A stretch of DNA of 64,000 bases from Episyrphus balteatus (GCF_945859705.1 NC_079136.1:41759307-41823306), one strand, 5' to 3'. Positions 10,710 through 23,624 are shown, numbered from the stretch's first letter. Made by a program: numbers and translations. Notes: a model not told the origin generated them from the sequence alone.

Positions 10710-12554
10710 CTTCAAAAAAGAAAAAAAAAAACACTTAAAATTTGAACAGAAACAAATTATTTCACAATTTTCAGCTCTAAATGCAACAGGTACCACCACA
10801 ATAATTTATTATTAACCGACAGCAGCGAAACACGTGCGTTTTATATTGTGGAAATATTTATTTTTAAATTTATCAGACAAATACTAATAATAGATTCGCG
10901 GTAAAAATGTGTATATTTTTTTGATTCAAAACTCTCAGATACTTGACACAATTGATCATATTTTTGTTGCTCGTTTATTCTGTGTGAGATATTAAAAGTG
11001 CTGTTGATAGCAGTTGTTGATGTCGTTTCGAATGATGCTGATTCTGATACTTTTCATCCGCATCCGCACACGGGTATCTTGATAAAGTGGTTTCCAAGTT
11101 AATTGTAATTCAATTCCAAATGGTTAAAATGTATCTTTTTTTTCAACGATGCAGTTGTTTATTTGCAGTTTTTTGTTCAGTTTTTACTCAGCAGAGTAAT
11201 CAAACCTGGAAAAAAAAGAAGGAAATGATTATACTTTTTGTTTTTTTTTTTTTTTGCTGGACAACAGCATTTTATTTGAGATCAGAGATTTACTGCGATA
11301 CAGAAACATAAGAAGTCGTTAAGGGATTCATGAAAAAAAAGATTTTGATAAAATAAGTCCTGGAATATCTTGAAGTATGACACCGAAAAGGTAGTCGATC
11401 TTCCTTAAAAAACTGCTGCATATAGAAATTTTGAACCTTTAAGACCAATTCCGTGCGACACAGTTACTGTTCCAGCATCATTATAATTTTATCTCTCTTA
11501 ACTCTTAGTTAGATGCATTTTTCATTTTAAACAAACACAAGTTATACACATCTACTTATCTTTAAACGGATTTTTTTTTTATTATTTTAATGCAAACATT
11601 AATTCTCTGTCATGATCGTTTCCGTGCAGAGGCATTCATATTTTTTTATTTCTTGTGGGATTTATTTTTAGGACATGGACGGACCGTGTATTTTTCATAT
11701 ATTTAGCCAAGCCAGCTAATCATGTCTGGGACTGCCTTGACATTTGCATTCTGTTTTTCGGTTTTTATGATATGTCGGAGATAGTGTAGTTTTTATGTAT
11801 ACCTACTTAGAATTATATACAAATTTTACAAACAACTTTGATGACGTTGTTTTGTGCCCCCGAGGTTTTTGATTTCCAAGTTTATGGAGGAAGGTCGCAT
11901 CGTTTGGCGAAAATTTAAATATAAACAAATAAACAGTCTCCCTAATGCAGCTATTGTTTGTGTTGTGATGTGTGCATTTATTTTAAGATAATTTCAAAGC
12001 TCAACATTAAAAAGTGGAATGATTTTATTTTTACAGCGAAAAAAAGTAGAGAAAAAGGTAAAAGACCGTTATAAGTACATTTTTTTTTTGTTTGAGTACA
12101 TGGAAGATTGGTCCTATTTCAACAAACACAGCTCATTGTTGGAGAAATGGAAAAAGATATGCAAAAATAGTTCTTTCAAAAGAGACAAACAAAATTTTTT
12201 GAAAACTTCTGACGTCTCATTTGTCATGAAATTCGCCGATTTAAAAACAAACTCTCCTTTAAATCATGAGTTAAAAACGTTAAGATATATCTCAGTGTAG
12301 TAAAAAAAAAAAAACCCTAATAGTACCTATATCCAAGATATCCAATAACAAATTAAATTGAGCGTTTTGCAAATTGAATTCATTCCTTTGAAAACTAAAT
12401 TCAGCCTTTTGCAAATCAAATTCACCTTCCAGAAAACAAATGCTTGAGTTTGAACCACGATTGGAGCATAGATATAAGTAGGGGAATTGTGGCAAGACTG
12501 TTTATGTACTATGCTATAAGCGGCTTTTAGTAGGATCGATCGTGCCTATAAGTA
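10710..12554. other. AT-rich intron sequence
   Basis: 10.75-11.07 kb is relatively unique and could hold regulatory sequence or an alternative promoter for the minus-strand gene. Near 11450 a partial copy of the CGTGCGACCCAG end motif of the dispersed repeat family is present. An open frame at 12019-12300 has no recognisable domain and biased Lys/Phe composition and is not supported as a gene. Confidence 0.4.
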
Positions 12555-12954
12555 ACCCGTATAAACTTAGCATGACAACTTTTGAAAAGTTAATTTTTTT
12601 TTGGCTCAGTAATTGCCGCATAATTGCCGTGTTTATGCCGTGAAGTCAAAAAAATTGCCGCGCGTTTAGTTTGGTCAGAATCGGTAAACCAAGTTTGTCA
12701 TGCTAACTTTATATAAAGTTAGCATGACAACTTTTAATTTTTGATCTATTTCAATTTTTTTTTCGCTAATTATTTAAAGTTTAATTGCCGTAATTATGCC
12801 GTGAAATCGAAAATAATATATCTCTTTTGGTTTTCTCAAAAAAAAATAAAATGTATTTTTTGTTAACCCTATTCCATATAAAGTTAGCATGACACACCCT
12901 GTATTTCTTAAATCCTTGGTCAATTTTAAAATTTTTTTGGCCAATTAATTGCCG

Positions 12955-13785
12955 CATTGGGTTACTATAAAAACCGCAAACTCAAAAAAATTGCCGCGCT
13001 TTTGGTTTTTTCAAAAAAAATTAAAAACTGTTTTTGGCCTCATATCGTATAAAGTTAGCATGACAAACCATCTATTTCTTAAATCCTTGGTCAATTTGAA
13101 AATTTTTTTGGCCAATTAATTGCCGCATTGGGTTAATATAAAAACTGCAAACTCAAAAAAATTGCCGCGCTTTTGGTTTTTTCAAAAAAAATTAAAAACT
13201 GTTTTTGGCCTCATATCGTATAAAGTTAGCATGACAAACCATCTATTTCTTAAATCCTTGGTCAATTTGAAAATTTTTTTGGCCAATTAATTGCCGCATT
13301 GGGTTAATATAAAAACTGCAAACTCAAAAAAATTGCCGCGCTTTTGGTTGTTCAAAAAAAATTAAAAACTGTTTTTGGCCTCATATCGTATAAAGTTAGC
13401 ATGACAAACCATCTATTTCTTAAATCCTTGGTCAATTTGAAAATTTTTTTGGCCAATTAATTGCCGCATTGGGTTAATATAAAAACTGCAAACTCAAAAA
13501 AATTGCCGCGCTTTTGGTTTTTTCAAAAAAAATTAAAAACTGTTTTTGACCTGATATCGTATAAAGTTAGCATGACAAACCATCTATTTCTTAAATCCTT
13601 GGTCAATTTGAAAATTTTTTTGGCCAATTAATTGCCGCATTGGGTTACTATAAAAACTGCAAACTCAAAAAAATTGCCGCGCTTTTGGTTTTTTCAAAAA
13701 AAATTAAAAACTGTTTTTGGCCTCATATCGTATAAAGTTAGCATGACAAACCATCTATTTCTTAAATCCTTGGTGAATTTGAAAA
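12955..13785 (+). repeat. Left-arm ~171 bp tandem repeats of the Foldback-like element
   Basis: CATTGGGTTA starts units at 12955, 13126, 13297, 13467 and 13638, spaced 170-171 bases. Each unit contains AATTGCCGCGCTTTTGG, CGTATAAAGTTAGCATGAC and CTTAAATCCTTGGTCAATTT. The outermost unit is the most diverged and inner ones differ by only a few bases, consistent with recent homogenisation. Confidence 0.9.
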
Positions 13786-13810
13786 TGCGGCAATTAATTG
13801 GCCAAAAAAA

Positions 13811-15000
13811 TTTTCAAATTGACCAAGGATTTAAGAAATAGATGGTTTGTCATGCTAACTTTATACGATATGAGGTCAAAAACAGTTTTTAATTTTTTTT
13901 TAAAAAACCAAAAGCGCGGCAATTTTTTTGAGTTTGCGGTTTTTATATTAACCCAATGCGGCAATTAATTGGCCAAAAAAATTTTCAAATTGACCAAGGA
14001 TTTAAGAAATAGATGGTTTGTCATGCTAACTTTATACGATATGAGGCCAAAAACAGTTTTTAATTTTTTTTGAAAAAACCAAAAGCGCGGCAATTTTTTT
14101 GAGTTTGCAGTTTTTATATTAACCCAATGCGGCAATTAATTGGCCAAAAAAATTTTCAAATTGACCAAGGATTTAAGAAATAGATGGTTTGTCATGCTAA
14201 CTTTATACGATATGAGGCCAAAAACAGTTTTTAATTTTTTTTGAAAAAACCAAAAGCGCGGCAATTTTTTTGAGTTTGCAGTTTTTATATTAACCCAATG
14301 CGGCAATTAATTGGCCAAAAAAATTTTCAAATTGACCAAGGATTTAAGAAATAGATGGTTTGTCATGCTAACTTTATACGATATGAGGCCAAAAACAGTT
14401 TTTAATTTTTTTTGAAAAAACCAAAAGCGCGGCAATTTTTTTGAGTTTGCAGTTTTTATATTAACCCAATGCGGCAATTAATTGGCCAAAAAAATTTTCA
14501 AATTGACCAAGGATTTAAGAAATAGATGGTTTGTCATGCTAACTTTATACGATATGAGGCCAAAAACAGTTTTTAATTTTTTTTGAAAAAACCAAAAGCG
14601 CGGCAATTTTTTTGAGTTTGCAGTTTTTATATTAACCCAATGCGGCAATTAATTGGCCAAAAAAATTTTCAAATTGACCAAGGATTTAAGAAATAGATGG
14701 TTTGTCATGCTAACTTTATACGATATGAGGCCAAAAACAGTTTTTAATTTTTTTTGAAAAAACCAAAAGCGCGGCAATTTTTTTGAGTTTGCAGTTTTTA
14801 TATTAACCCAATGCGGCAATTAATTGGCCAAAAAAATTTTCAAATTGACCAAGGATTTAAGAAATAGATGGTTTGTCATGCTAACTTTATACGATATGAG
14901 GCCAAAAACAGTTTTTAATTTTTTTTGAAAAAACCAAAAGCGCGGCAATTTTTTTGAGTTTGCAGTTTTTATATTAACCCAATGCGGCAATTAATTGGCC
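13811..15000 (-). repeat. Right-arm ~171 bp tandem repeats of the Foldback-like element
   Basis: Seven inverted copies of the left-arm unit, recognisable by GTCATGCTAACTTTATACG at about 13849, 14020, 14191, 14362, 14533, 14704 and 14875. Two more units than on the left make the palindrome asymmetric. Confidence 0.9.
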
Positions 15001-15384
15001 AAAAAAAATTAAAAATTGACCAAGGATTTAAGAAATACAGGGTGTGTCATGCTAACTTTATATGGAATAGGGTTAACAAAAAATACATTTTATTTTTTTT
15101 TGAGAAAACCAAAAGAGATATATTATTTTCGATTTCACGGCATAATTACGGCAATTAAACTTTAAATAATTAGCGAAAAAAAAATTTAAATTGATCAAAA
15201 ATTAAAATTTGTCATGCTAACTTTATATAAAGTTAGCATGACAAACTTGGTTTACCGATTCTGACGAAACTAAGCGCGCGGCAATTTTTTTGACTTCATG
15301 GCATAAACACGGCAATTATGCGGCAATTACTGAGCCAAAAAAAAATTAACTTTTCAAAAGTTGTCATGCTAAGTTTATACGGGT

Positions 15385-16085
15385 CTATAAGTACCTATGA
15401 GCAAGTTTGGTTGAGACGCCAAAGAGTTATGGTAAATTTTGTGATTTTTCATCAAATCTTTATCGTTGATGTGAAAAATAATTTGTATTTTTATAACAGT
15501 GAAACAATTAAAAATTTTAACATATTATTCTGTTTTTATAATAGAAGGTGGATATTAAAAAGTTTTTGTTGCAAAGGAAGGAGTAGTAAAGATACAATTT
15601 TTAAAAAATACCAGAAAAATCTTTTTTTATACAAATTTTGGGCTCTAAAACTTAGATAAAAACAGCTAAGCGGAAGAAAAATATGGCTGTGGGCTTTATG
15701 ACTAAAACCTATCAGTAAAGGCCGACTTGCCAATATCATTTATTAATTAATTTGAAAAGAAAGTCATGTGCCCCGGTATTCTTGTGGCCCGTGTTCCTTT
15801 ATGTACTTCAATGAACCAATCGATCACGATTGTAAGAGATATATCAACAACGGAAAGAAGCAAAATGTCATAGATTATATCAAAACTTTGGAATGCCTAA
15901 CTTAAAAATTGATTTAAGGAACCCAAAACAGAATAAACAGTTAAGATGTTTTGCAGAACGAATTTTATAGGAATCGCATAATCTCCTTTGAAAGAATGAA
16001 AGAAGACCACCAAAACAAAGCTTGCAAAACTCTAATGACGATGCTTCAATCTACTTATAATCAGACTTGTAAATTACACAACCAC
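15385..16085. other. AT-rich non-coding sequence
   Basis: It begins with the right-hand CTATAAGTA target duplication. An open frame overlapping 15318-15659 starts inside the transposon end and has no recognisable domain. No other feature is visible. Confidence 0.4.
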
Positions 16086-16745
16086 TCAAAAAAAAAAATT
16101 ATGTGTGCAATTCACAAGTGGTAGAAGTGAAACCTTACAGAATCATTTTTCTTGCAAAAAAAAAATCTATTTTTTTTTTATTCAATCACCTATAAATCCA
16201 TTTTTTTATATGACAAGCTACAATAAATCTTATATCATCTGAAAGCTTATTATTTTACCTTCAATCATATTTCTACCATGCCTCCAAAAAAGAAAGAAAT
16301 TTGTATGGTCAACCATGTCGAAATTTCAAACTGAGAGAGAAGGTACTTCCTACACTGGTGGCTAGTCTTCGGCAACAGATCTCCACAGGTGTTTTCAGGT
16401 ATTTTTCAAGTTTTTCAATTTAAGATTGTGTAAGTTGTAGAGCACTTACCGTTGTGTGTGATCAAATGAAAGGTAATATTGTCAGCATGCGTATTAAAGT
16501 TAAATAAAATTTGTTATGTGCTCTAGATCAAAAGATATAACGTGTTTGAAAAAAGAACATCTTTTCACCCGTATCTCAGAATTTTGAATATGAAATTAAT
16601 TGAAAAGTTATGATCAATTGATTTTTCCTGTCGCTTTTTCGTTTCATCTTGTTTCAAATCACTACTATACTAAAGAAGTTTTCACTTCAAAAATTGTATT
16701 CCCCATTTCAGCTTGATATTATTTTCGGACGGAATCACATATAAG
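16086..16745 (-). repeat. Dispersed repeat copy (inverted relative to 49.2-50.1 kb)
   Basis: Its reverse complement matches 49230-50140 over several blocks, including AAAACTTCTTTAGTAT, GATTTGAAACAAGATGAAAC, ATATCTTTTGATCTAG, TAATACGCATGCTGA, ACACCTGTGGAGATCTGTTG, GTGTAGGAAGTACC and GGTTTCACTTCTACCAC. No open frame is conserved between the two copies. It appears to be an internal part of the same family as 8390-9255 and 48829-50365. Confidence 0.65.
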
Positions 16746-19700
16746 GCTTTTGAGACAAAAACTCTGACGCCGAAAGTTAAGAATAAGTTCTAGTGTAGCA
16801 GTCAGGTTGAGGAATTTGGAATGCATGCTTCAACAGAAGAAAAATATGGCGTCTCCAAATTGAGACTCTGTAGACTTTATCACTTAGACCTATAAGTATG
16901 CGCTAAGAACTACATACTAAAATACTCTAGAATTTTGAGAAAGAAAAAACTTTGTAACAAAAGAATTACAAAACTATAAAAAATAAAAAAAAAATATTTT
17001 GCGTTAAGATTGTAACATACACTTAAGTTACGTATACACCACAGTGACTTTCTTAGTTTTATCGAAATTATTAACTGACTGAATAGTAAAACAATCTGCA
17101 TTTTTTGTCTGCATTTTTTGGTTGTAGGGTCTTAATTTTGACTGTGCAGCTTACACAGAGTTTCATAAAAAAATTAAAGACTTCCTAAAAATAAGAGTTG
17201 CCTCTAAAAAATCTCTAAACGAAAATTTTGGATGGATTAACATAGACAAATGGTGAACAAACAAATTAGACTAGTTTAGTGCAACAATTTTGAAGTCGCA
17301 GTTCTGGCTTCACGGAGCTGTTTCCATTCCAGCACAGAATTTACATTCACCTGGGAATCGAAACCTTGATTACCGATTTCGTAGCAGGTACAAAAGCAGA
17401 TTATTATCCTATAAAGTGCTTCATTCTAGATATTTTTAAAGGAATTGGGAGTTTATTGGGTGATGTCGATTCTTCATCTGTGAAAAGAAACATTTCCCGC
17501 CCTATTCTATGACACAAATTTTGAAAAACCGGAGTCAACGTTTGTTTACAATATGAACTCTGACCTTCGAGTAGCAATCGAATTTATTAAAAATCAGAAA
17601 TCATGCGGTCATCATTAAAAATTGACATATGAAGAGGACTGGGCAAAGAGGTGCACATAGGCAAACTTTGTTTGTTTTTTTGCTCTGAAAAACCCTCTTT
17701 TGTCGAATTCGAACTGTAATATCTTTCGGTCTTACATCAGCTTTGGAAATTTTTATACTTTTTCCAAAACTGATTTGATTTATTAATTGTTCCTTACTTT
17801 CAGGCAATACATATTATAAAGAATTTTTAAAAAATTAAAAATCAATTATGGGCAGAGGAACGAAATACTGTTGCAAAGTAGGGATTTTTCGAAATTTCAC
17901 AAGAACTGTATTTAATCGAAAATCGTAAGGATTTGGGATGAACAATTTACCAAATTCTGATAACCCTAAAGTTGGCCTACCAAAATATTTCGTTGGTACT
18001 ATTACTTTTGGGATACCCTGTATAACAAACCCTGTCTAATATTTGCAGTATTTAATAATAGTGTGAAATAAGCGGAAAAATACCAAAAACGAACATAATT
18101 TTACCTCTAATGAACTTATAAGTTCAAATGCGCTACACCTGGACCAAACAGCAATAATTTTTTTATGAAAAAAACATTATCCAATCAATGACAATACCTA
18201 CAACTGCAATATAAATAATGCTAAGACCACTTATTGGTTAATATACGAGCACATATTCAATAGAATATTGTATACTCGTGTTATAATACTTACGAGTAAT
18301 ATGTCGTAATATTCTAATTTTTGCTTTATTTATTTTATTGGTCTAGCATTAGAACTTATCTTGAATATGTCTATCAATTCATTAAACCAATAAAAATGTA
18401 TTCATAACTCATATCAAATTCTTGACTAGCAATTGCATTTAAAATCTGTATCGATGCAATGTGTTAAACGATTTTATATTTTTTGCTTAAATAAATATAT
18501 GCACTTAAGTTGAAAAAAATTAAACCCTCAGACAGAATTACAATCATCATGCACTTTTGAATTCACATGTCAAAGAAATAAAAAAAAACTATGGATCCCA
18601 AACTTGTCCCATAATTCCTAATTTACACATATCGCATATAAAAAACATAGACACACAGAAAAAACCTCTTTATGTCTTTGAATAATAAAAGTTGTCAAGT
18701 AACATGATAAAAAAAAACTTAACTTAAATTGACACCAATAGAGTTAAAAATTGATCGATTACACGACACCATTAGAAGATGAACACAAACTGTTCGTCAT
18801 GTTAACAATGATTAATTACTATGTGGTTTTTTCGCCCTACATCATCGTTAAAAAAAAGCGAATCTTGTTTGTCAAATAACTTTTCAATGAAAAACAAATG
18901 CTTTAGTCTATATTAAATAAAATTCTCCAAATAAAAAAAAATATCTAATTTATCATAGAATAAAAGAGTAAAATTACATCTGTCATGCTTAGAAGAAGAA
19001 AAAGTGAGGTTATACGACGACCTCGAAGAAGCTTATTTGAGGTTAAAATTAGCGTTACATGCAAACCGCGTTACGCGTTGACGTAATGGAATGTCAAAAT
19101 AAATTAAAAGCCCTTTATTTTGTTGGAAATATTGGTTCATTTTTTATCGAAACTTCGTATTTTATCATATTAAAAGCCTTTAATTACTTCTCTGACCAAA
19201 AAAATGTCACATTTGTCCCTGATTTTTGGAACTTTTAGTGCGCATGTGTTACAAATTATTTCTCTAATTGATACTTGTCAGTTAGAATTTAATAAATGAG
19301 TAATGATATTAGTTCTGTTTGATATACTATGTATTGGAATAGATAAATCGCATGATAAAGAAATTAAGACTCTTTAATAAAGTATAACGCCTTCTTGTGA
19401 AGTCAGATCCATTATAATGGTGTGTCATTGATGAAAGCCATAAATACATATGATTTCATTGTATCTTTTGTATCTTTTTTTTTTTGATGCGAAGTAAAAA
19501 TTATGTATTGGCATTTCGCACATTTGAGTGGGTGGATAAAGGCAATTTTAAGTCGGTCATCACCTTGGTTTTAATCTTAGAGATATAGACAATAGGGTGC
19601 TACTACTTAATGACCCCACACAATATTTGGAGTGTGTATAAATAGGAAAGAACAGAAGCGAAATTCTTTTTGTGCTGAGAAAAAGCTAATTAAACAAAAT

Positions 19701-19845
19701 ACATATCACCAATTACGAATATTAGAAGTCCAAAATTCTACAATACCGAGTGATGATAGATAGCAGATCAAAGACGTCTTTAAATTTTTGTAAAAAAACA
19801 GGCCTTTGAGAATATGTAAATACATGATGTTTTGTAGTGAGATTA
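16746..19845. other. AT-rich non-coding sequence
   Basis: It contains one copy of the recurring motif GTTACGTATACACCACAGTG (17027-17046) and an imperfect inverted repeat near 18240-18310 (ATACGAGCAC...GTATACTCGTG). No exon is supported; this would be the 25 kb intron of the minus-strand gene. Confidence 0.45.
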
Positions 19846-20676
19846 GAGTCGGACGGGGTAAGTGTACGCACTTTCGACTTTGAAGCAAGATTCTAAGCGA
19901 AATATAGAAGATAATATAATACTTGCACCTACATAGGGGTAAGTGTACGCATGGGTTGGGGTAAGTGTACGGACGCAATTTGACACTAATGTTACAAGGT
20001 TTTATTATTAGTAATATAAAAAATTAAATAGTTTATTTCATATATAGAAGCCGCAAAATTCAATTTCATATAGTTTTGAATGTAAATAGATTTTTTAACG
20101 CACTTAAAGTTCTGGAACCCTAAACACGGGCGTTATCATACAGAAAAAATCAAGGAGAATTCTTTTATTATATGTTGTAACTATATTTAAATAAAAATGA
20201 TCTTAAACAAAAAAAAATCATTTGTCGTTAGCCTTTTAAGACTTAAGCCAGAAAAATACATTTTTTATAGAATTTACTTGTTATTCCAAGTGTTATTCCA
20301 AGTGAAAGTGTGCGTACACCTGCCCCCAAAGTTTTGCAATATTTTGTTTATTTTGAACAAATTAGCTACAAATCCAATAAAATTTTCACTCAAGTACAAT
20401 GTTTATATAATACAATCAATAAATAATCAGCACTCAAATTGTTTTAAAAAATCACTGAACACTAACACGTTTTTAAAATGCAGAAATATTTTAGTAAAAC
20501 TTAGTTTTTTTTTTTGTTTGGCCTTCCTTCACAAAACAAACAAAAGTAAAGTGCCCCAAGCAAAGGACATATACCTGCTTAGTTGCGCATTTACAGATAC
20601 TTAATAATTATTGTCATTTGCGAGAAATTAACTGTGCGTACACTTCCCCGCTGCGTACACTTACCCCGTCCGACTC
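19846..20676. mobile_element. TA-flanked transposon with perfect 24-bp inverted repeats
   Basis: An 831 bp element has identical 24-bp terminal inverted repeats (19846-19869 and 20653-20676; start GAGTCGGACGGGG, end GTAAGTGTACGC) and TA duplications at 19844-19845 and 20677-20678. The core GGGGTAAGTGTACGC recurs inside: copies near 19936, 19957, 20308 (inverted, degenerate) and 20630 (inverted), about six in all. Aligned without gaps, its terminal repeat matches that of the 1872-2817 element at 17 of 24 positions. The interior has no transposase I can recognise. Confidence 0.85.
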
Positions 20677-20678
20677 TA

Positions 20679-21323
20679 CGACAAAGGATAGATTTTCGTC
20701 TATGTTCTTAACTAGAAAATGCCACGAGATACCATGAGTGTTGATGGGCAAGGGTAAAAAATGGATAGGATTAAACTCACAATCCATTACTGAATGAGGA
20801 AACTTTTCCGATCTTTTCTAAGTTTTCACCACCCGATCCACCCGAAGATTAACCTTCAAACACAAATCTTTCTTGTTAAGTTATGTTAACATTAGCACAA
20901 CTTGTGAATAGAAACGCCATCAAAATCGAACATCAGATATTGCAACTTTTAATAGAAAATGTCAAAATTGCCACCTCCTAATGTCAAAATCAAATATTTC
21001 CGGGGCACCAGTTTATTCTGAGAAGTACTCTATAGAATGAAATTACCGCAAGAGTGAATCATTATTATTTACGATAGTGACTTGATATTTTTAAATGTCA
21101 AAAAATGCTATTTGTTTTATTTTCAAAACATAATAAGCAATTTTAAGAAGCCTAAATATAATACACCTGGACTCTTATGTCTAAATCCCAAACAATCTTA
21201 TTTACAAAAAATCTGAAACATAATTTGAATGTCCATCATATGCTCTGGCAAGTAGCGCAACAGCAAATATTTCACATGACATATCTCACACTTGACTGAT
21301 TGACAGAGACTGATAGATAGAAG
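20679..21323. other. Non-coding sequence
   Basis: Ordinary AT-rich sequence between two transposons; no motif or exon supported. It ends with the left GATAGAAG target duplication of the hAT element. Confidence 0.45.
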
Positions 21324-21988
21324 CAGCGTTGCCGCGAAGAAAAAAGCAGAGAGGGCCATTTTGAATTTTTTTGAGGGCCATTTGACAAAATTGTGGGCCA
21401 AATATTTTACTCACAAAATTTTCCTAAAAACATAAAAATGCAATTTATTAAAAATTTTATTTATTCTTTTTTATTTGTTTAAAGCATTAGTAGCCGATTT
21501 CATAAACATTTAACAGACTTTTAAAATTTTAAATGACGTTTTTGTATGGGGCACAAAAAACGATAAATATTTAAAAGGCCTTTATTGGCCATACATTTGT
21601 TAAATCTTATTAGTTTACAAAAGAAATTAAAAAAAAAACACAGATGTACATTTTAAACTTTTAATTCACATCTTTTAGCTTTGAGCCACTTATTAAAAAT
21701 AAATAAATACAACTGACGTGAGAAAAATCAAATTACTAAACGAGATAAATTAATGAATTCAGTATACATAGGTACCTATTTATGTGTGGTGAATACACGT
21801 TGTAGTTGCGATGCATAGCGATGATATATATTTAATTTTGTAAAGCCTTTTAATTATTACTAAGCACCATATGAAGATGAATCTACTAAAACTTTTATTC
21901 GTGGGCCATTTCTAATTGGCCCGGGCAAAGGGCCAAAATATAAGATAGGGGGCCAAATGGCCCGATCGGGCACTTTGTGGCAACGCTG
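21324..21988. mobile_element. Non-autonomous hAT element
   Basis: A 665 bp element flanked by perfect 8-bp target duplications GATAGAAG (21316-21323 and 21989-21996). Terminal repeats CAGCGTTGCC-GCG-AAG and, inverted, CAGCGTTGCC-ACA-AAG match at 14 of 16. The CAG start and 8-bp duplication are hAT hallmarks. GGGCCA/TGGCCC motifs recur inside near both ends. No transposase is present. Confidence 0.85.
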
Positions 21989-21996
21989 GATAGAAG

Positions 21997-23624
21997 TCAA
22001 ATGATAATAATGAATGAATGTATTAGGAGACTGGATGCAGTCATATTACCATACTCACATTTTCATCATCATCTGTGTCGTTCACGTTCGATTCATTTGT
22101 GATGGATGATGTTAAAAATGTGTGACGAGCGTTTCCGTCACTTAAACAAATTAATATCGAATTATGTTTAAAAAAAAAACAAAAACGAACGAAATTCTCT
22201 TTTTGACCAACTGTCATTTCATAATTTTTGTTGTGTTATGCTTGACCACCCGCGGAATATTATTCTATTTTTATACACCACCAAGGTGTCACGGGTTCTA
22301 TTCAATATTCATTCAAATTAAAGACCGAAAGACATCTGTTTTTGTTGTGTTGGAAATGATGAATTTGGTAGAAATATTCTAAATGACAAGAGTGTGTCTA
22401 AGTGTTAATGAGAAGATGTTAAGTTGCGATAGCCTCTAACGATTTTTTGACAAAGGTGTTTAATGATCGAATTCTGCCAAAAAGTCAAGTTGACATGAAT
22501 AATGATGGAAACGTTATCTTTATGACCTTTTCCACCATCAGAAGTAATCGTATTGAATAGGTTTTGAGGTCAAAAGCCCAACATTATAGATTTTACTTTT
22601 TTGGTCAGAGCTCACGTTCTACAATTCTACATCCATTTTTTACTCCATTAGCAGTTTTGCTAAGTTTAGTCACCCAAAAGCAAATAAACCAAACAAAATA
22701 CCTACCATTTAATTTTTGACATTTTAAGTAGTTCTACCATAAATTTATTTTTTATATTTGCCAACTTCTATTTCTAAAACTGTTGACATACAAAAACCGA
22801 AATTTTATGGAACGAAAAAAACCGTATTCGAATTAGATACACTTCCAGACTTTGCCTTAAACAAATTTGCTTTTAAAAAACAATGACTGTTGCCAACCGA
22901 CACAACAACAGCAAAAAAAAAACCTTTTTAATTGCTATTAAGGAAGTAAATATTTTCGTTGCTGATTCGTTTGCTCTTTTTATTAAATTTTATCTCCCAA
23001 ATTGAGTTGTGTCACGCAAATGAATTGTGCTTTATATTCAAACGTAAGATACACAGTCATAGATAATGTAGGTACATTATATACATAGAAGTTTTCCAAC
23101 CTTACTTTTCTAAGTACGGCGCCGACCTTTCGTGCTTTTTTAGTAGGCTGCGAGTTCATTATTATTACATGCTTGCTTGTTTAATGAGGGAAAACTATAT
23201 TCGAATACTATACACAATGTCAATGTCCTTAATAAGTGTTTATGGTATAAGAAACCTTCGATAAAGTTTTGTTTGGTAACACAAAAAATAATAGCATAAC
23301 AATTCAAAGAAAGGATTTTTTTTAAACTATTCTATGAGAAAGTAATACAAAAACTCGACGGGCTGGTGAGTCTTCATAAACCAGCAATCTTAACCGCTGA
23401 CTTTTCAGCTTTCTGAGCAGATCAATGTCGCTGTCAAGTCCGTATATCTCGCGGTTTTATCTTCTCTTCCACTCTCAGCCAATTCACACTAGACCGAACA
23501 TTACGAGGTCAGCAAAAGATCTGGCTTTTCTACTACACTTGGACTTTTGTTGGCTCTTCGGAACTTTCGGACAGCAAGGATATAAGCTCTGTGAAGCCAG
23601 AACTGCGACCTCAAAATTAACTTG
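21997..23624. other. Non-coding sequence with one possible exon
   Basis: At 22059-22139 on the minus strand there is an open, acidic stretch (…TNESNVNDTDDDEN) ending at a GTGAGT donor; it is too weakly supported to call. The rest is AT-rich without recognised elements. Confidence 0.35.

Larger units (their letters stand above)
12555..15384. mobile_element. Foldback-like transposable element with tandem-repeat arms
   Basis: A 2830 bp inverted-repeat element is flanked by perfect 9-bp target duplications CTATAAGTA (12546-12554 and 15385-15393). Ends read ACCCGTATAAACTTAGCATG. The left arm (12555-13785) and right arm (13811-15384) mirror each other around a ~25-base spacer. Each arm has a unique outer part with an internal palindrome (CATGCTAACTTTATATAAAG at about 12701 and 15214) and an inner array of ~171 bp units: five on the left, seven on the right, which accounts for the 343 bp difference in arm length. 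Units are almost identical. There is no coding sequence. Long arms of direct repeats and 9-bp duplications are the hallmarks of Drosophila Foldback elements. Confidence 0.85.

Noticed and set aside
12019..12300. 93-codon open frame
   Set aside because: Lys/Phe-rich low-complexity product, no recognised motif and no flanking splice or promoter signals.
12955..15000. CRISPR-like or centromeric satellite array
   Set aside because: The ~171 bp period recalls alpha satellite length, but the units lie in inverted arms of a transposon with target duplications; no spacers and no cas genes.
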